NCBI RefSeq assembly: GCF_019634775.1
Contig: NZ_JAHCAS010000001.1
Coordinates: 2,362,894 to 2,426,893 of the forward strand
Direction of reading: 5' to 3'
Source of the DNA: Dokdonella sp.
Lineage (GTDB): Bacteria; Pseudomonadota; Gammaproteobacteria; Xanthomonadales; Rhodanobacteraceae
DNA length: 64,000 nucleotides
The position numbers and the translations under genes were made by a program. This document shows positions 8,703-17,598 of the stretch, in pieces (position 1 is the first letter of the stretch; every line of letters starts with the position of its first letter). Under the pieces are notes generated by a model, which made no database searches, was not told the origin of the DNA, and was given only the letters and a program-made list of their open reading frames with translations.

Positions 8703-9281
8703 TCAGTGCGTGCGGTCGAGCGAGAGCTGGCGTTCGTCGCGGTCGTACCAGTTGTCGCCGGCCGGCTTGAACACCGAGCAGCAGGTCATCGAGCCGCGGT
8801 AGATGTGCAGGGAGACGGCGACGCCTGCGTCGCTCGGGTTGCGGATGGTGTGGTACTCGTGCGGCGGGATCAGGCTGCCGGCCGAGCCGGGGCCGGCCAG
8901 GGTGGTGCCGCGCGGTTCGAAGCGGAATCGTTCGCCGCTGCTTTCGACCAGTTCGTAGGGCGTCACCTCGATCTGGCCGTGCCAGACGCCCTCGACGCAC
9001 CACATGCCGGCGTGGTCGTGGATCGCCGTGCCCTGGCCGGGGCCCCAGGTCATGGCGATGACGCTGTAGCCGAACTCGTCGCTGCGGTAGATCTCGCGGC
9101 GCGCATAGTGGTCGGCGACCGGTTCGAACACGCATTCCGGCAGGCGCACCTCGGGGTCGCGAATCAGCCGGCACAGGCTCGCGCGCAGCGCGTCGGTGAT
9201 CTTCTCGGGGCAGTCGTTGCGCACGGCGGCGTCGATCTCGTCGACGAGGCGGCGGCAGCCGGGGAATTCGAGGGCGAGCAT
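8703..9281 (-). CDS. cysteine dioxygenase family protein (type I CDO cupin)
   Basis: A 192-residue cupin that would oxidise L-cysteine (or a related thiol) to its sulfinic acid with a mononuclear iron. The three His ligands fit H88 and H90 (GTAIHDHAGMWC) and H144 (HEYHTIRN). R61 (HYARRE) matches the carboxylate-binding Arg of cysteine-specific enzymes. C95 lies five residues after H90, and Y161 (SLHIYRG) matches the tyrosine that crosslinks to that Cys in mammalian CDO. Most bacterial relatives have Gly at the Cys position, so this pairing is notable. It stands alone between the tRNA and the end of metX. Confidence 0.88.
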   Translation of the reverse strand: MLALEFPGCRRLVDEIDAAVRNDCPEKITDALRASLCRLIRDPEVRLPECVFEPVADHYARREIYRSDEFGYSVIAMTWGPGQGTAIHDHAGMWCVEGVWHGQIEVTPYELVESSGERFRFEPRGTTLAGPGSAGSLIPPHEYHTIRNPSDAGVAVSLHIYRGSMTCCSVFKPAGDNWYDRDERQLSLDRTH

Positions 9282-9331
9282 GGGGGCTCCCGGGTGGGCG
9301 ATATGACCTTGGATTCTAAGGCGGTGGAGCC

Positions 9332-9419
9332 GGGAATGGGGAATAGGGAATGGGGAATGGTTGAAGCAGAGCGGTGAAGCGCGCGTCGGTCTTTTCGCTC
9401 TGACTATTCCCTAATTCCC
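9332..9419. repeat. GGGAAT-type repeat pair after metX
   Basis: GGGAAT units separated by G or A (9332-9360) face an inverted CTATTCCCTAATTCCC (9403-9419), so the transcript could form a hairpin. The stop codon of metX (9411-9413) lies inside the right arm; its last codons are GGG AAT TAG. A sister element is found after ccmE. Confidence 0.75.
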
Positions 9420-10514
9420 AAGGAAAGCGGCAATCGCCCCGCCGAAGCGTTCGATGTCGACGAGGAAGGCGTCGTGGCCCTGCGGGCTGTCGAGCGGGAC
9501 GAAGTCGACCTGGGCGCCGCCGGCATGCAGGCCGTCGGCGATTTCCTGCTGCTGCGAGAGCGGGAACAGGATGTCGGTTTCGACGCCGAGCACGAGGGCG
9601 CGGGCGACGTCGATGCGCGCCAGTGCGGCACTCACGCTGCCGCCGCCGTGTTCGGCGAGGTCGAACCAGTCGCTGGCGCGTGACAGGTACAGGTAGGCGT
9701 TCGGGTCGAAGGCGCGGATGAAGCGGTCGGCGTGCTTCTGCAGGTACGACTCGACGGCAAATTCGACGGCGAACGGATCCTCATCGCGATCATCGGAATC
9801 GAGGCGGATGCGCGCGAAACGGCCGACCCATTCCATCGCCGAGCGGTAGGTGATGACGCCGAGCTTGCGTGCGATGCTCATGCCTGCGGCCGGCCAGTGG
9901 TCGTCGTCGTAGTGCCCGTTGTTCCAGTTCGGGTCGAGACGGATCGCCTCGCGTTGCAGCGAGCGGATCGCGATCGCGAACGGCTGTGCCTGTGGCGCGG
10001 TCGACACGCTGACATGCGCGGCGGCACTGCCCGGATGCTGGATGAGGTAGGCGAGTGCGGTCATGCCGCCCATGGAGTTGCCGATCAGGCAGGCCAGGCG
10101 TTCGATGCCGAGCCCGTCGCAGATGAGTGCATGGGCGGCATTGGCCGCGTCCTCGAGGGTCAGTTCCGGGAAATTCAGGCGATACGGCTCGCCGCTGGCT
10201 GGGTCGATCGAGGCCGGGCCGGTCGAGCCCTTGCAGCTGCCGAGCGTGTTGACGCAGACGACGAACCAGCGACGGGTGTCGATCGGCTTGCCGGGACCGA
10301 GCATCTCCTCCCACCAGCCCGGCGAGGGATCTTCGGCATTGGCGGCGGCATGCGCGCTCGGCGACAGGCCGGTCAGGATCAGGATCGCGTTGTCGCGAGC
10401 GGCCGAGAGTTCGCCCCAGGTTTCGTAGGCGAGGCGCGCGCCGACCAGGGCGCCGCCGCGCTTCATCGCGAACGGCGAGGGCAGGTCGAACCAGCGGCGC
10501 GCGTCGCCCGTCAC
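9411..10514 (-). CDS. metX: MetX-type O-acyltransferase (homoserine O-acetyl- or serine O-succinyltransferase)
   Basis: A 367-residue alpha/beta-hydrolase acyltransferase of the MetX family. The triad fits S147 (IGNSMGGM), D314 (VETDILF) and H347 (GHDAFL), with the oxyanion region CKGSTGP at 94-100. In Xanthomonas and Lysobacter relatives this subfamily has been shown to transfer succinyl to L-serine for cysteine synthesis, so substrate specificity here is open. The GTG start at 10514 overlaps the ccmI stop (GTGA), indicating coupled translation; the frame has no convincing ATG until residue 17. It is the last gene of the ccm operon, and its stop lies in a GGGAAT repeat. Confidence 0.87.
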   Translation of the reverse strand: MTGDARRWFDLPSPFAMKRGGALVGARLAYETWGELSAARDNAILILTGLSPSAHAAANAEDPSPGWWEEMLGPGKPIDTRRWFVVCVNTLGSCKGSTGPASIDPASGEPYRLNFPELTLEDAANAAHALICDGLGIERLACLIGNSMGGMTALAYLIQHPGSAAAHVSVSTAPQAQPFAIAIRSLQREAIRLDPNWNNGHYDDDHWPAAGMSIARKLGVITYRSAMEWVGRFARIRLDSDDRDEDPFAVEFAVESYLQKHADRFIRAFDPNAYLYLSRASDWFDLAEHGGGSVSAALARIDVARALVLGVETDILFPLSQQQEIADGLHAGGAQVDFVPLDSPQGHDAFLVDIERFGGAIAAFLGN

Positions 10515-11740
10515 GGCACCACGCTGTCGATGACGAGGTCGATCGGTTCGCGCCGCTGCGAGTCGACCGGCGCCGACAGCGCCTGCAGGTCGCCGCTCTG
10601 CGCGGCGGCGTTGCCGCTTGACGACAGGCGCGCGCCGACGATGACCTTCTCGAACATCGACAGCTTCATGGTCGGCATCATGCCCATCGAATCGTCGAGG
10701 GTGACGGTCAGCGGCAGTTCGCGCGCGCCCGCGCGCTGGATCGCGAGCGGCATCGTCGGCCCTTCGGCGGCGCGTGCGAACACGTAGAGGGTGGCGTTCG
10801 GGTCGAGGCGCGCGGCGAGCTTCGGATCGAGGCTGACCTTGACCGTCAGGCGCGGTCCCTGGGCGCCGGTGGCCGGGGGAGCCGCAACGGGTGCTGCCGC
10901 AGCCGTTGCCGGAGCAGCAGCGGCAGGTGCTGCCGCCTCGCCGAGCAGTCGCGTCGCATCCTCGATCTGCGTGCGCACGCTTCGTGCGATGTCCGAATCG
11001 GGCGGCAGGTTCGGCAGCAGGCGGTTCCACGCGCCGATCGCGGCGGCGTAGTCGCCCTGCTGGTAGTCGCTGATGCCGATCAGCCACAACGCGCGCTGAT
11101 GGTCCGGATCGGCCCTCAGCACGCCTTCGATCAGCGCACGCGGCTCGCCGATGATGCGCCGGCCTTCGCCGGCAAGGGCGGCAGCCTGGGCATATTCGAT
11201 GGTGATGTCGTGGTTGTCCGGCAGCAGGTCCCGTGCGCGCTTGAGCGCGTCACGCGATTCGGCGAAACGACCCATCGACTGGTAGGCGCGGCCGAGCAGG
11301 GCCCAGCCGTCGGCATTGCCGGGGTCGGCTTCGAGCTTGGCAACGAGGCCCTGGATCGCCTGACTCATGTCGATGCCGTGGCCGTCGGCATTGCCGGCCG
11401 GAGCGGCGGCCATGCGCGCGGGATCCAATGCGGCGGGTTCGCCAACCTGGCGGTAGAGCAGGATCGCCGCGGCGGGCAGCAGTACGGCGACGAGCACCGC
11501 GGCGCGGCGTGCGGCGCGTCCGGCCGGCGCGGCGACGGCGGCATCAGCTTCGTTGCCGAGCGCGGCGCGCTTGGCCGCGTATTCCTGCGCGTCGATGATG
11601 CCGGCGGCGAGCGCGTCGTCGAGCGCCTGCAGGCGGCGGTCGCCGCGTGCACTGCCGGCCGTACGCAACGGCAGCAGGGCAAAGGCCAGGGCGATCGCCA
11701 GCAGGAGGCCGGCGAGCAGCACGAAGGTCGTCATGTCCAC
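10511..11740 (-). CDS. ccmI: cytochrome c biogenesis TPR protein CcmI
   Basis: A 409-residue protein with two N-terminal membrane helices (about 5-24 and 81-97) flanking a cytoplasmic loop rich in Leu/Ala/Arg. A TPR region follows at about 125-275 (SQAIQGLVAKLEADPGNADGWALLGRAY). After a Pro/Ala linker comes a periplasmic beta domain (LTVKVSLDPKLAARL ... MPLAIQRAGARELPLTVTLD). CcmI binds the C-terminus of apocytochrome c and hands it to the haem ligation complex with CcmF and CcmH. Its start overlaps the ccmH stop region by 10 bp. Confidence 0.9.
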   Translation of the reverse strand: MDMTTFVLLAGLLLAIALAFALLPLRTAGSARGDRRLQALDDALAAGIIDAQEYAAKRAALGNEADAAVAAPAGRAARRAAVLVAVLLPAAAILLYRQVGEPAALDPARMAAAPAGNADGHGIDMSQAIQGLVAKLEADPGNADGWALLGRAYQSMGRFAESRDALKRARDLLPDNHDITIEYAQAAALAGEGRRIIGEPRALIEGVLRADPDHQRALWLIGISDYQQGDYAAAIGAWNRLLPNLPPDSDIARSVRTQIEDATRLLGEAAAPAAAAPATAAAAPVAAPPATGAQGPRLTVKVSLDPKLAARLDPNATLYVFARAAEGPTMPLAIQRAGARELPLTVTLDDSMGMMPTMKLSMFEKVIVGARLSSSGNAAAQSGDLQALSAPVDSQRREPIDLVIDSVVP

Positions 11741-12174
11741 TCGTCCTCGGTGGGGGCGTCGGCGGCAGGTGTGGTGGATCGCGCCCGTCGGCGCACGATC
11801 CCGGCGACGATGGCCGCACCGATCAGCAGCACGACCAGCGGGCCGAACCAGAGCACGGCGGTGCCGATGCGCAACGGCGGGTCGTACAGCACGAAATCGC
11901 TGTAGCGGTCGGTCAGGTAGCGCTTGATCTGTTCGTCGTCCTTGCCCTGGCGCATCTGCTCGAACACTTCCTGGCGCAGGTCCTTGGCCAGGTCGGCGCT
12001 CGAATCGGCGAGGTTTTCGTTCTGGCAGACCAGGCAGCGCAACTGGCGGGTCAGCTGCTGGAAGCGCTGTTCTTCGGCGCGATCCTTGAACGGCAGCGCG
12101 TCGATCGCCGCCGCAGTGAAGGGCGCGAGCATGGTGAGCGCGAGCACGGCGAGGCGCACCAGCATGGCGTTCAT
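11731..12174 (-). CDS. ccmH: cytochrome c biogenesis thioredoxin-like protein CcmH
   Basis: A 147-residue protein with a signal-like N-terminal helix (MNAMLVRLAVLALTMLAPF), the redox motif LRCLVCQN (C47 and C50), the conserved ADLAKDLRQEV and RYGDFVLY-like (RYSDFVLYDPP) segments, and a C-terminal membrane helix. CcmH reduces the CXXCH cysteines of apocytochrome c before haem attachment. The start ATG at 12174 overlaps the ccmG stop (ATGA). Confidence 0.93.
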   Translation of the reverse strand: MNAMLVRLAVLALTMLAPFTAAAIDALPFKDRAEEQRFQQLTRQLRCLVCQNENLADSSADLAKDLRQEVFEQMRQGKDDEQIKRYLTDRYSDFVLYDPPLRIGTAVLWFGPLVVLLIGAAIVAGIVRRRARSTTPAADAPTEDEWT

Positions 12175-12716
12175 CGGGCCTCCTTCGCCATCGCGGCGAG
12201 ACGTGGCTTGATCTCGTTGGCGAGGATGGCCGGCGTGATCGCGCCGATGCGCTTGTAACGAACGATGCCGTTGGCGTCGATGAGGAAGCTCTCGGGCGCG
12301 CCGTAGACGCCGAAATCGATCGCCACGCGACCGTCCCGGTCGACCACGATGGTCGAATACGGATCGCCGAAGCGCGCCAGCCAGCGCCTGGCGTCGTCGG
12401 CCTCGTCCTTGTAGTTGAGGCCGACCAGGGGCACGCCGAGCCGCTTTGCCTCGGCCATCAGCAACGGATGCTCGTCGAGGCAGGCGAAGCACCAGCTCGC
12501 GAACACGTTGAGCAGGTAGGGCTTGCCGGCCAGATCGCGCGAGCCGAACGTGCGTTGCGGGTCGTCGAATACCGGCAGGGCGAAGGTCGGCGCAGGCTTG
12601 TCGATCAGCGGCGACGGCACCTCGTTCATGGTGCGGCTGCGCATCAACACGATGCCGAAGCCGAGCAGCGCGACAAGCAGCAGGAAACCGGCGAGTGGGA
12701 GCAGGCGGGTGTTCAT
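12171..12716 (-). CDS. ccmG: thiol:disulfide interchange protein CcmG/DsbE
   Basis: A 181-residue membrane-anchored thioredoxin. An N-terminal helix (9-25) is followed by a thioredoxin fold with the redox pair in WCFACLDEHP (C76, C79), GVYGAPESFLID with the cis-proline region, and a basic C-terminus. It keeps CcmH or apocytochrome c reduced in the periplasm, receiving electrons from DsbD. The active site is WCFAC rather than the commoner WCxxC variants with Pro or Glu. The ATG at 12716 overlaps the ccmF stop (ATGA). Confidence 0.93.
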   Translation of the reverse strand: MNTRLLPLAGFLLLVALLGFGIVLMRSRTMNEVPSPLIDKPAPTFALPVFDDPQRTFGSRDLAGKPYLLNVFASWCFACLDEHPLLMAEAKRLGVPLVGLNYKDEADDARRWLARFGDPYSTIVVDRDGRVAIDFGVYGAPESFLIDANGIVRYKRIGAITPAILANEIKPRLAAMAKEAR

Positions 12717-14749
12717 GCGGTGGCGCCGGGAGTGGAGGATGGATGCGGAGGAATGGAAGTGGCAGGTGTGCCGGAACCCGGCGTGCCTTGCCCTTTGCCC
12801 AATGCCGGTTCCGCATTCCCCGTGCCGGCGCGTGCGCCAGCCCGGAACCGCCGGTCGCTCGCGGCGACGAATCCGCCGGCCATCATCAGCAGTGCGCCGA
12901 GCCAGATCCAGCGGATCAGCGGCTTGTGGTAGATGCGCACCGACCACGCGCCGTCGTCGCCGAGCGGTTCGCCGAGGGCGACGTAGAGATCGCGGGTGAA
13001 GCCGGGGTCGATCGCCGATTCGGTCTGGATCTGCGTGTTGCGCCCGTACTGGCGCTTCTGCGGATGCAGCACGGTGATGTCGCGGCCGTCGCGCGAAACC
13101 GTGATCGTGCCCTGGTCGGCGCGGTAGTTCGGACCTTCGGTGTGCTCGACGCCGTCGAAGCGGAAGGTGTAGGCGCCGACCGTGGCGGTTTCGCCACGGG
13201 CCAGGCGCAGGTCCTTCTCGACGCTGGTCGCCTCGGTGACGAGCACGCCGGCGACGAACACGCCGATGCCGAAGTGGGCGAGGATCATGCCGAGCGTTTC
13301 CGGGGTGTAGCGGCGTCCGGCCGGCGCATTGCGCCAGCGTGCGAGTGCGTACAGCAGGATGCCAGCGCCGACCCAGATCGCGCCGGCGATGCCGGCCAGC
13401 CCCTTCAGCGGGATGTCTCCGCCGAGCAGCCAGGCGGCGAGGCCGGCGACGATGGCCAGGGCGAGCGCCGGACGCAGTGCGCGCATTGCTTTCGCTGCGT
13501 CGCCGCGCCGCCACTGCACGAACGGGCCGAATGGCAACAGCAGCACCACCGGCAGCATCAGCAGCACGAACATGAAGCCGAAGTACGGCGGTCCCACCGA
13601 GATGCGGCCGAGGTCGAAGGCTTCGCCGATCAACGGATACAGCGTACCGAGCAGGACCATCGAAGCGGCCACCGCGAACATCAGGTTGTTGACCAGCAGC
13701 AGGGTCTCGCGCGAGACGCCGGCGAATGGTTCGCCGCCGGCAACCTTGGGCGCGCGCAGCGCGTAGATGAGCAGCGAACCGCCGACCGTCGCGCCGAGGA
13801 AGGCGAGGATGAACAGGCCGCGCTCGGGGTCGCTGGCGAAGGAATGCACCGAAGTCAGCACGCCCGAACGCACGAGGAAGGTGCCGAGCAGGGACAGCGA
13901 GAACGCGAAGATGGCCAGCAGCAGGGTCCAGGCACGAAAGCTGCCGCGTTTCTCGGTCACCGCCTGCGAGTGGATCAGCGCGGTGCCGACCAGCCATGGC
14001 ATGAACGAGGCGTTCTCGACCGGATCCCAGAACCACCAGCCGCCCCAGCCGAGCTCGTAGTAGGCCCACCAGCTGCCGAGCGCGATGCCGAGCGTGAGGA
14101 AACCCCAGGCCACATTCGTCCACGGCCGCGACCAGCGCACCCAGCGCAGGTCGAGCGAGCCGCCGAGCAGGGCGGCGATGGCGAACGCGAACGCGACCGA
14201 GAACCCGACATAGCCCATGTAGAGCATCGGCGGATGCACGATCAGGCCGAAATCCTGCAGCACCGGGTTGAGGTCGTTGCCGTCGGCGAGCGCGGGTACA
14301 TGGCGCGCGAACGGATTCGAGGTCAGCACGGTGAACAGCAGGAAGCCGAGGCTGACGAAACCGAGCACGCCGAGCACGCGCGCGATGAACTCGTCAGGCA
14401 GGCTGCGGCTCAGCGCGGCAACCGCCAATGTCCAGATGGAAAGGATCATCACCCACAGCAGCAGCGAGCCTTCGTGGCCGCCCCACACGGCCGAAAAGCG
14501 GTAGTACCACGGCAGGGCGAGGTTCGAATGCTGGGCGACATAGGCAACCGAGAAATCCTGGGTGACGAAGGCCTGCGTGAGCAGCGCGAACGCCAGCGCG
14601 ACGAACACGAACTGCCCCAGCGCCAGCGGTCGCGCACTCGCGATCAGGGCGCGGTTGCCGATATGCGCACCGACGATCGGCAACACGCACTGCACCGCGG
14701 CGAGCAGCAGGGCGAGAATCAGGGCGAATTGACCGAGTTCGGGGAGCAT
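12713..14749 (-). CDS. ccmF: haem lyase subunit CcmF
   Basis: A 678-residue polytopic inner-membrane protein that attaches haem to apocytochrome c. The tryptophan-rich WWD-type signature is seen as WGGWWFWDPVENASFMPWL, with YRFSAVWGGHEGSLLLW upstream and many hydrophobic helices through residue 480. A periplasmic C-terminal domain and a last helix close the protein. The C-terminal 40 residues (AGTGNAEPALGKGQ ... PPHPSS) are a low-complexity Pro/Gly/Ser tail not typical of the family. The gap to ccmE (14750-14877) is unusually long for this operon and is filled by GGGATT repeats. Confidence 0.95.
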   Translation of the reverse strand: MLPELGQFALILALLLAAVQCVLPIVGAHIGNRALIASARPLALGQFVFVALAFALLTQAFVTQDFSVAYVAQHSNLALPWYYRFSAVWGGHEGSLLLWVMILSIWTLAVAALSRSLPDEFIARVLGVLGFVSLGFLLFTVLTSNPFARHVPALADGNDLNPVLQDFGLIVHPPMLYMGYVGFSVAFAFAIAALLGGSLDLRWVRWSRPWTNVAWGFLTLGIALGSWWAYYELGWGGWWFWDPVENASFMPWLVGTALIHSQAVTEKRGSFRAWTLLLAIFAFSLSLLGTFLVRSGVLTSVHSFASDPERGLFILAFLGATVGGSLLIYALRAPKVAGGEPFAGVSRETLLLVNNLMFAVAASMVLLGTLYPLIGEAFDLGRISVGPPYFGFMFVLLMLPVVLLLPFGPFVQWRRGDAAKAMRALRPALALAIVAGLAAWLLGGDIPLKGLAGIAGAIWVGAGILLYALARWRNAPAGRRYTPETLGMILAHFGIGVFVAGVLVTEATSVEKDLRLARGETATVGAYTFRFDGVEHTEGPNYRADQGTITVSRDGRDITVLHPQKRQYGRNTQIQTESAIDPGFTRDLYVALGEPLGDDGAWSVRIYHKPLIRWIWLGALLMMAGGFVAASDRRFRAGARAGTGNAEPALGKGQGTPGSGTPATSIPPHPSSTPGATA

Positions 14750-14761
14750 GGAGTTGGAGCC

Positions 14762-14895
14762 GGGATTGGGGATTGGGGATTGGGGATTCGTTCAAGCGGG
14801 GATTGGGGATTCGGGATTCGGGATTCGGGAAAGCAGAGGTCGAAGCACGGGCTGTTGCTTTGACCAATCCCGAATCCCTAATCCCCGATCCCGGG
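14762..14895. repeat. GGGATT-type repeat pair between ccmE and ccmF
   Basis: GGGATTGGGGATT units (14762 to about 14830) face inverted AATCCC units (14866-14895), which could give a long hairpin in the operon mRNA. The G-rich strand also has quadruplex potential. The ccmE stop (14878-14880) lies inside the right arm, so its last residues PGIGD are encoded by the repeat. This is the only sizeable gap in an otherwise tightly packed operon. Confidence 0.8.
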
Positions 14896-15327
14896 TTTCA
14901 CATGCTTCGCATGCGCCTTCTCCATCGCCTCGGCGACATCGCGGGGGATGTAGTTCTCGTCGTGCTTGGCCAGCACTTCGGTGGCGACGAAGCGGTCACC
15001 CTGCATGGTTCCGGTGGCGATCACCGACTGCATCTCGCGGAACAGGTCGGGCAGGATGCCGTCGTATTCGACGCGCATGTCGCCATCACCGTCGGTGACG
15101 GTGAAGGCCACGGTCAGCGACTGGCCGCGTTCGATGGAATGTTCCTTGACCATGCCGCCGATTCGGAAGCGGGCGCCGGGCGGCACCTTGCCGGCGAGAA
15201 TCTCGCTCGGCGTGTACAGATAGGTCATGTTCTGCTGCAGGGCGAACACGGTCAGTACGGTGGCGAGCACGACCGCGCCGAGGACGAGGCCGACGGCGAT
15301 CAACCGGCGTTTGCGCGTGGGCGTCAT
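14878..15327 (-). CDS. ccmE: haem chaperone CcmE
   Basis: A 149-residue protein: basic N-terminus, one membrane anchor (RRLIAVGLVLGAVVLATVLTVF), then a periplasmic OB-like beta barrel with YLYTPSEI, RIGGMV and FTVTDG. The haem-binding His is H122 in LAKHDENYIP, with Y126 completing the HxxxY motif. CcmE binds haem covalently from CcmC and passes it to CcmF. Start 15327 overlaps the ccmD stop (ATGA). The last residues come from a GGGATT repeat. Confidence 0.95.
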   Translation of the reverse strand: MTPTRKRRLIAVGLVLGAVVLATVLTVFALQQNMTYLYTPSEILAGKVPPGARFRIGGMVKEHSIERGQSLTVAFTVTDGDGDMRVEYDGILPDLFREMQSVIATGTMQGDRFVATEVLAKHDENYIPRDVAEAMEKAHAKHVKPGIGD

Positions 15328-15506
15328 GGTGACGGGTTCTCCTGGGTCTTGCGTTGCTGGCGGCGCAGGCGCCCGCGCAGCTCGGCGAGCACGCGCCGGC
15401 GACGCAGGCGCGGGGCAATGAAGTCGATGGCGAGCAGGACGAAGAACACCGCGTACGAGGCCCACACGTAGACGCCGTAGCCACCCATGGCGAGGAAATC
15501 GCTCAT
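15324..15506 (-). CDS. ccmD: small haem exporter subunit CcmD
   Basis: A 60-residue single-helix protein (MSDFLAMGGYGVYVWASYAVFFVLLAIDF) followed by a very basic tail (RLRRRRVLAELRGRLRRQQRK). This is the standard CcmD layout: CcmD helps release haem-loaded CcmE from CcmAB/CcmC. Its start overlaps the ccmC stop and its stop overlaps the ccmE start, both by 4 bp. Confidence 0.9.
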   Translation of the reverse strand: MSDFLAMGGYGVYVWASYAVFFVLLAIDFIAPRLRRRRVLAELRGRLRRQQRKTQENPSP

Positions 15507-16261
15507 GCGCCGTCCCCTTCGCCGAGTGCGACCTTGCGCGCCCAGTCCTTGCCGGCCTCGAGTTCGACCAGATCGTTGCGCGCGCGCACGAACAGGCTGG
15601 CGAAGAACCACAGCTTGGTCGCCAGCGCCATCACCAGCAGCGGCCAGAGCATGCTGGAATCGATCGCCGAAGGCCCGAGCAGGCGCACCGTCGAGCCTTG
15701 GTGCAGGGTGTTCCACCACTTCACCGAAAAATGCACGATCGGCACGTTGACCACGCCGACCAAAGCAAGGAAACCGGCTGCGCGCGCAGCCTGGCGGCGG
15801 TCTTCGATCGCGTGGTACAGGCCGATCACGCCGAGGTAGAGGAACAGCAGTACCAGCTCTGCGGTCAGGCGGGCGTCCCAGGTCCACCACGTGCCCCACA
15901 TCGGCTTGCCCCACAGCGCCCCGGTGGCCAGCGTGATCGCGGTGAAGGCGGCGCCGATCGGCGCACTCGTCATGGCGAGGATTTCGGAAATCTTGATGCG
16001 CCAGACCAGGGCGATGAAGGCGTTGGCCGCCATGAAGAAATAGATGAACAGGCTCATCCATGCGCAGGGCACGTGGATGAAGATGATGCGGTAGGCGTCG
16101 CTCTGCTGGTAGTCGGCCGGCGCCAGCACGAGGCCGCCATAGAGGCCGACGGCCATCAGCACCAGCGCCGCCGCGAACAGCCACGGCGCGAGCAAGCCGC
16201 CGATGCGGTGGAACACCGGCGGCGAGCCGAACTTGTGGAACCAGAGGGTCAGCTTGTTCAT
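15503..16261 (-). CDS. ccmC: haem transfer protein CcmC
   Basis: A 252-residue six-helix membrane protein of the haem-handling WWD family. The signature WGTWWTWDARLTAEL is present, with periplasmic His residues in FIHVPCAW and FSVKWWNTLHQG. CcmC loads haem on CcmE. The 252-residue length and the N-terminus ([15 protein letters not shown]) are usual for the family. The start at 16261 overlaps the ccmB stop by one base. Confidence 0.94.
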   Translation of the reverse strand: MNKLTLWFHKFGSPPVFHRIGGLLAPWLFAAALVLMAVGLYGGLVLAPADYQQSDAYRIIFIHVPCAWMSLFIYFFMAANAFIALVWRIKISEILAMTSAPIGAAFTAITLATGALWGKPMWGTWWTWDARLTAELVLLFLYLGVIGLYHAIEDRRQAARAAGFLALVGVVNVPIVHFSVKWWNTLHQGSTVRLLGPSAIDSSMLWPLLVMALATKLWFFASLFVRARNDLVELEAGKDWARKVALGEGDGA

Positions 16262-16944
16262 CAGGTGATCGAGATGCGCAGGGCAGCCGCACATGCGAGC
16301 GGGGCAAGGACGAGGGCCAGCACGAGTGCCGCACCGAGCCAGAGCAGTGGTGCGAGATACGGCAGGCCGGCCTGGGCGGCGTCGCAGGCGCCGGCGGCAA
16401 AGATCAGCACGGGGACGTACAGCGGCAGCACGAGCAAGGCAAGCAGCATACCAGAGCGACGCATGCCGACCGTCAACGCGACGCAGACCGCGCCGAGCAG
16501 GCTCAGCAACGGCGTGGCCAATGCAAGTGCCGCGAGCAGCACCGGCAGCACCGCGTGTTGCAAGTGCAGCATCTCGGCGAGCAGCGGCGCGGCGACGATC
16601 AGGGGCAGCGCCGTGGTGGTCCAGTGCACCAGGATCTTGCAGGCCAGCAGCAGCGGCAGCGGATGCGGTGACAGCACGAGCTGTTCGAGCGCGCCATCGT
16701 CGCAGTCGGAGCGGAACATCGAATCGAGCGCGAGCACGCCTGCGATCAGGATGGCAACGAAGACGATCCCGGCGGCGATGCGGGCGAGTTGGTTCGGCTC
16801 GGGACCGAGGGCGAATGGGAACAGGGTGACCACGACCAGGGCGAACAGCACCGGGTTCAACGCATCGCCGCGTCGGCGCCATGACAGGGTCAGGTCGCGG
16901 CGAATCACCGCCAGGCAGGCGGCACCAAGCGTGCCGGGCTTCAT
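16261..16944 (-). CDS. ccmB: haem ABC exporter permease CcmB
   Basis: A 227-residue permease with about six hydrophobic helices and the CcmB-type segments [33 protein letters not shown] and [13 protein letters not shown]. With CcmA it forms the ABC module that drives release of holo-CcmE. The ATG at 16944 ([13 protein letters not shown]) overlaps the ccmA stop by 4 bp; longer in-frame reading into ccmA gives an Arg-rich artefact. Confidence 0.93.
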   Translation of the reverse strand: MKPGTLGAACLAVIRRDLTLSWRRRGDALNPVLFALVVVTLFPFALGPEPNQLARIAAGIVFVAILIAGVLALDSMFRSDCDDGALEQLVLSPHPLPLLLACKILVHWTTTALPLIVAAPLLAEMLHLQHAVLPVLLAALALATPLLSLLGAVCVALTVGMRRSGMLLALLVLPLYVPVLIFAAGACDAAQAGLPYLAPLLWLGAALVLALVLAPLACAAALRISIT

Positions 16945-17588
16945 GCCGCGCTCCGCAGCGGCAGGCGACGCGGCGTGCCCGAAGTGAAGGCGTAGGCGCC
17001 GTGCGAAGTGACGAGGGCGGCGCCACCGCGACGTGCGTGGTCGTCGAGCAGGCGGTTGACGAGGTCGATGCCGCCGCGGTCGAGATTCGCGTAGGGTTCG
17101 TCGAGCAGCCACAGCGCGGCCGGTACCAGCAGCAGGCGGGCCAGTGCGACGCGCTTGCGCTGGCCGGCCGAGAGTTGCCGCACCGGCACGTCCTCATAGC
17201 CTTCGAGACCGACCGAACCGAGTGCGAGCGACGGCGTGATGCCGGGGCGCATGCCGCCGAGGCCGGTGGCAAAGCGCAGGTTCTCGAGTGCGGTCAGGTC
17301 GCCCTTGAGGCCGGTCAGATGGCCGAGCAGGGCGACCTGGTGCGACAGCCGCGCCAGGGTCAGTGGCTCGCCGTTGAGCACGATCTCGCCCGCGCCCGGT
17401 TCGAGCAGGCCCGAAAGCACCTTGAGCAGGGTCGTCTTGCCGGCACCGTTGTCACCCTCGATCAGCACGACCTCGCCGGCGAACAGGCGAAAGTCGAGCG
17501 GCCCGAACACCGGCTCGTCATTGCGCGCAAACGCGAGGCCACGCGCCTCGAGCAGCGGGATCGGATCATGGTCGGGGGAGGTTGCCAT
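16941..17588 (-). CDS. ccmA: haem ABC exporter ATP-binding protein CcmA
   Basis: A 215-residue ABC ATPase with Walker A GDNGAGKT (45-52), signature LSAGQRKR, Walker [13 protein letters not shown] and a late switch His (TSHGAY). This is the first gene of the ccm operon (ccmA to ccmI, then metX). The ATG at 17588 (MATSPDHD) is chosen because the ABC domain begins directly after it. The region just upstream is the left edge of the Rhs island, so the operon promoter must lie within a short unannotated stretch (17589-17765). Confidence 0.93.
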   Translation of the reverse strand: MATSPDHDPIPLLEARGLAFARNDEPVFGPLDFRLFAGEVVLIEGDNGAGKTTLLKVLSGLLEPGAGEIVLNGEPLTLARLSHQVALLGHLTGLKGDLTALENLRFATGLGGMRPGITPSLALGSVGLEGYEDVPVRQLSAGQRKRVALARLLLVPAALWLLDEPYANLDRGGIDLVNRLLDDHARRGGAALVTSHGAYAFTSGTPRRLPLRSAA

Positions 17589-17598
17589 CGAACCGGGG

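Noticed and set aside
12695..14863. 722-codon plus-strand open frame across ccmF
   Set aside because: It is antisense to a clear ccmF gene; composition is His/Glu/Arg/Gln-rich noise typical of high-GC shadow frames.
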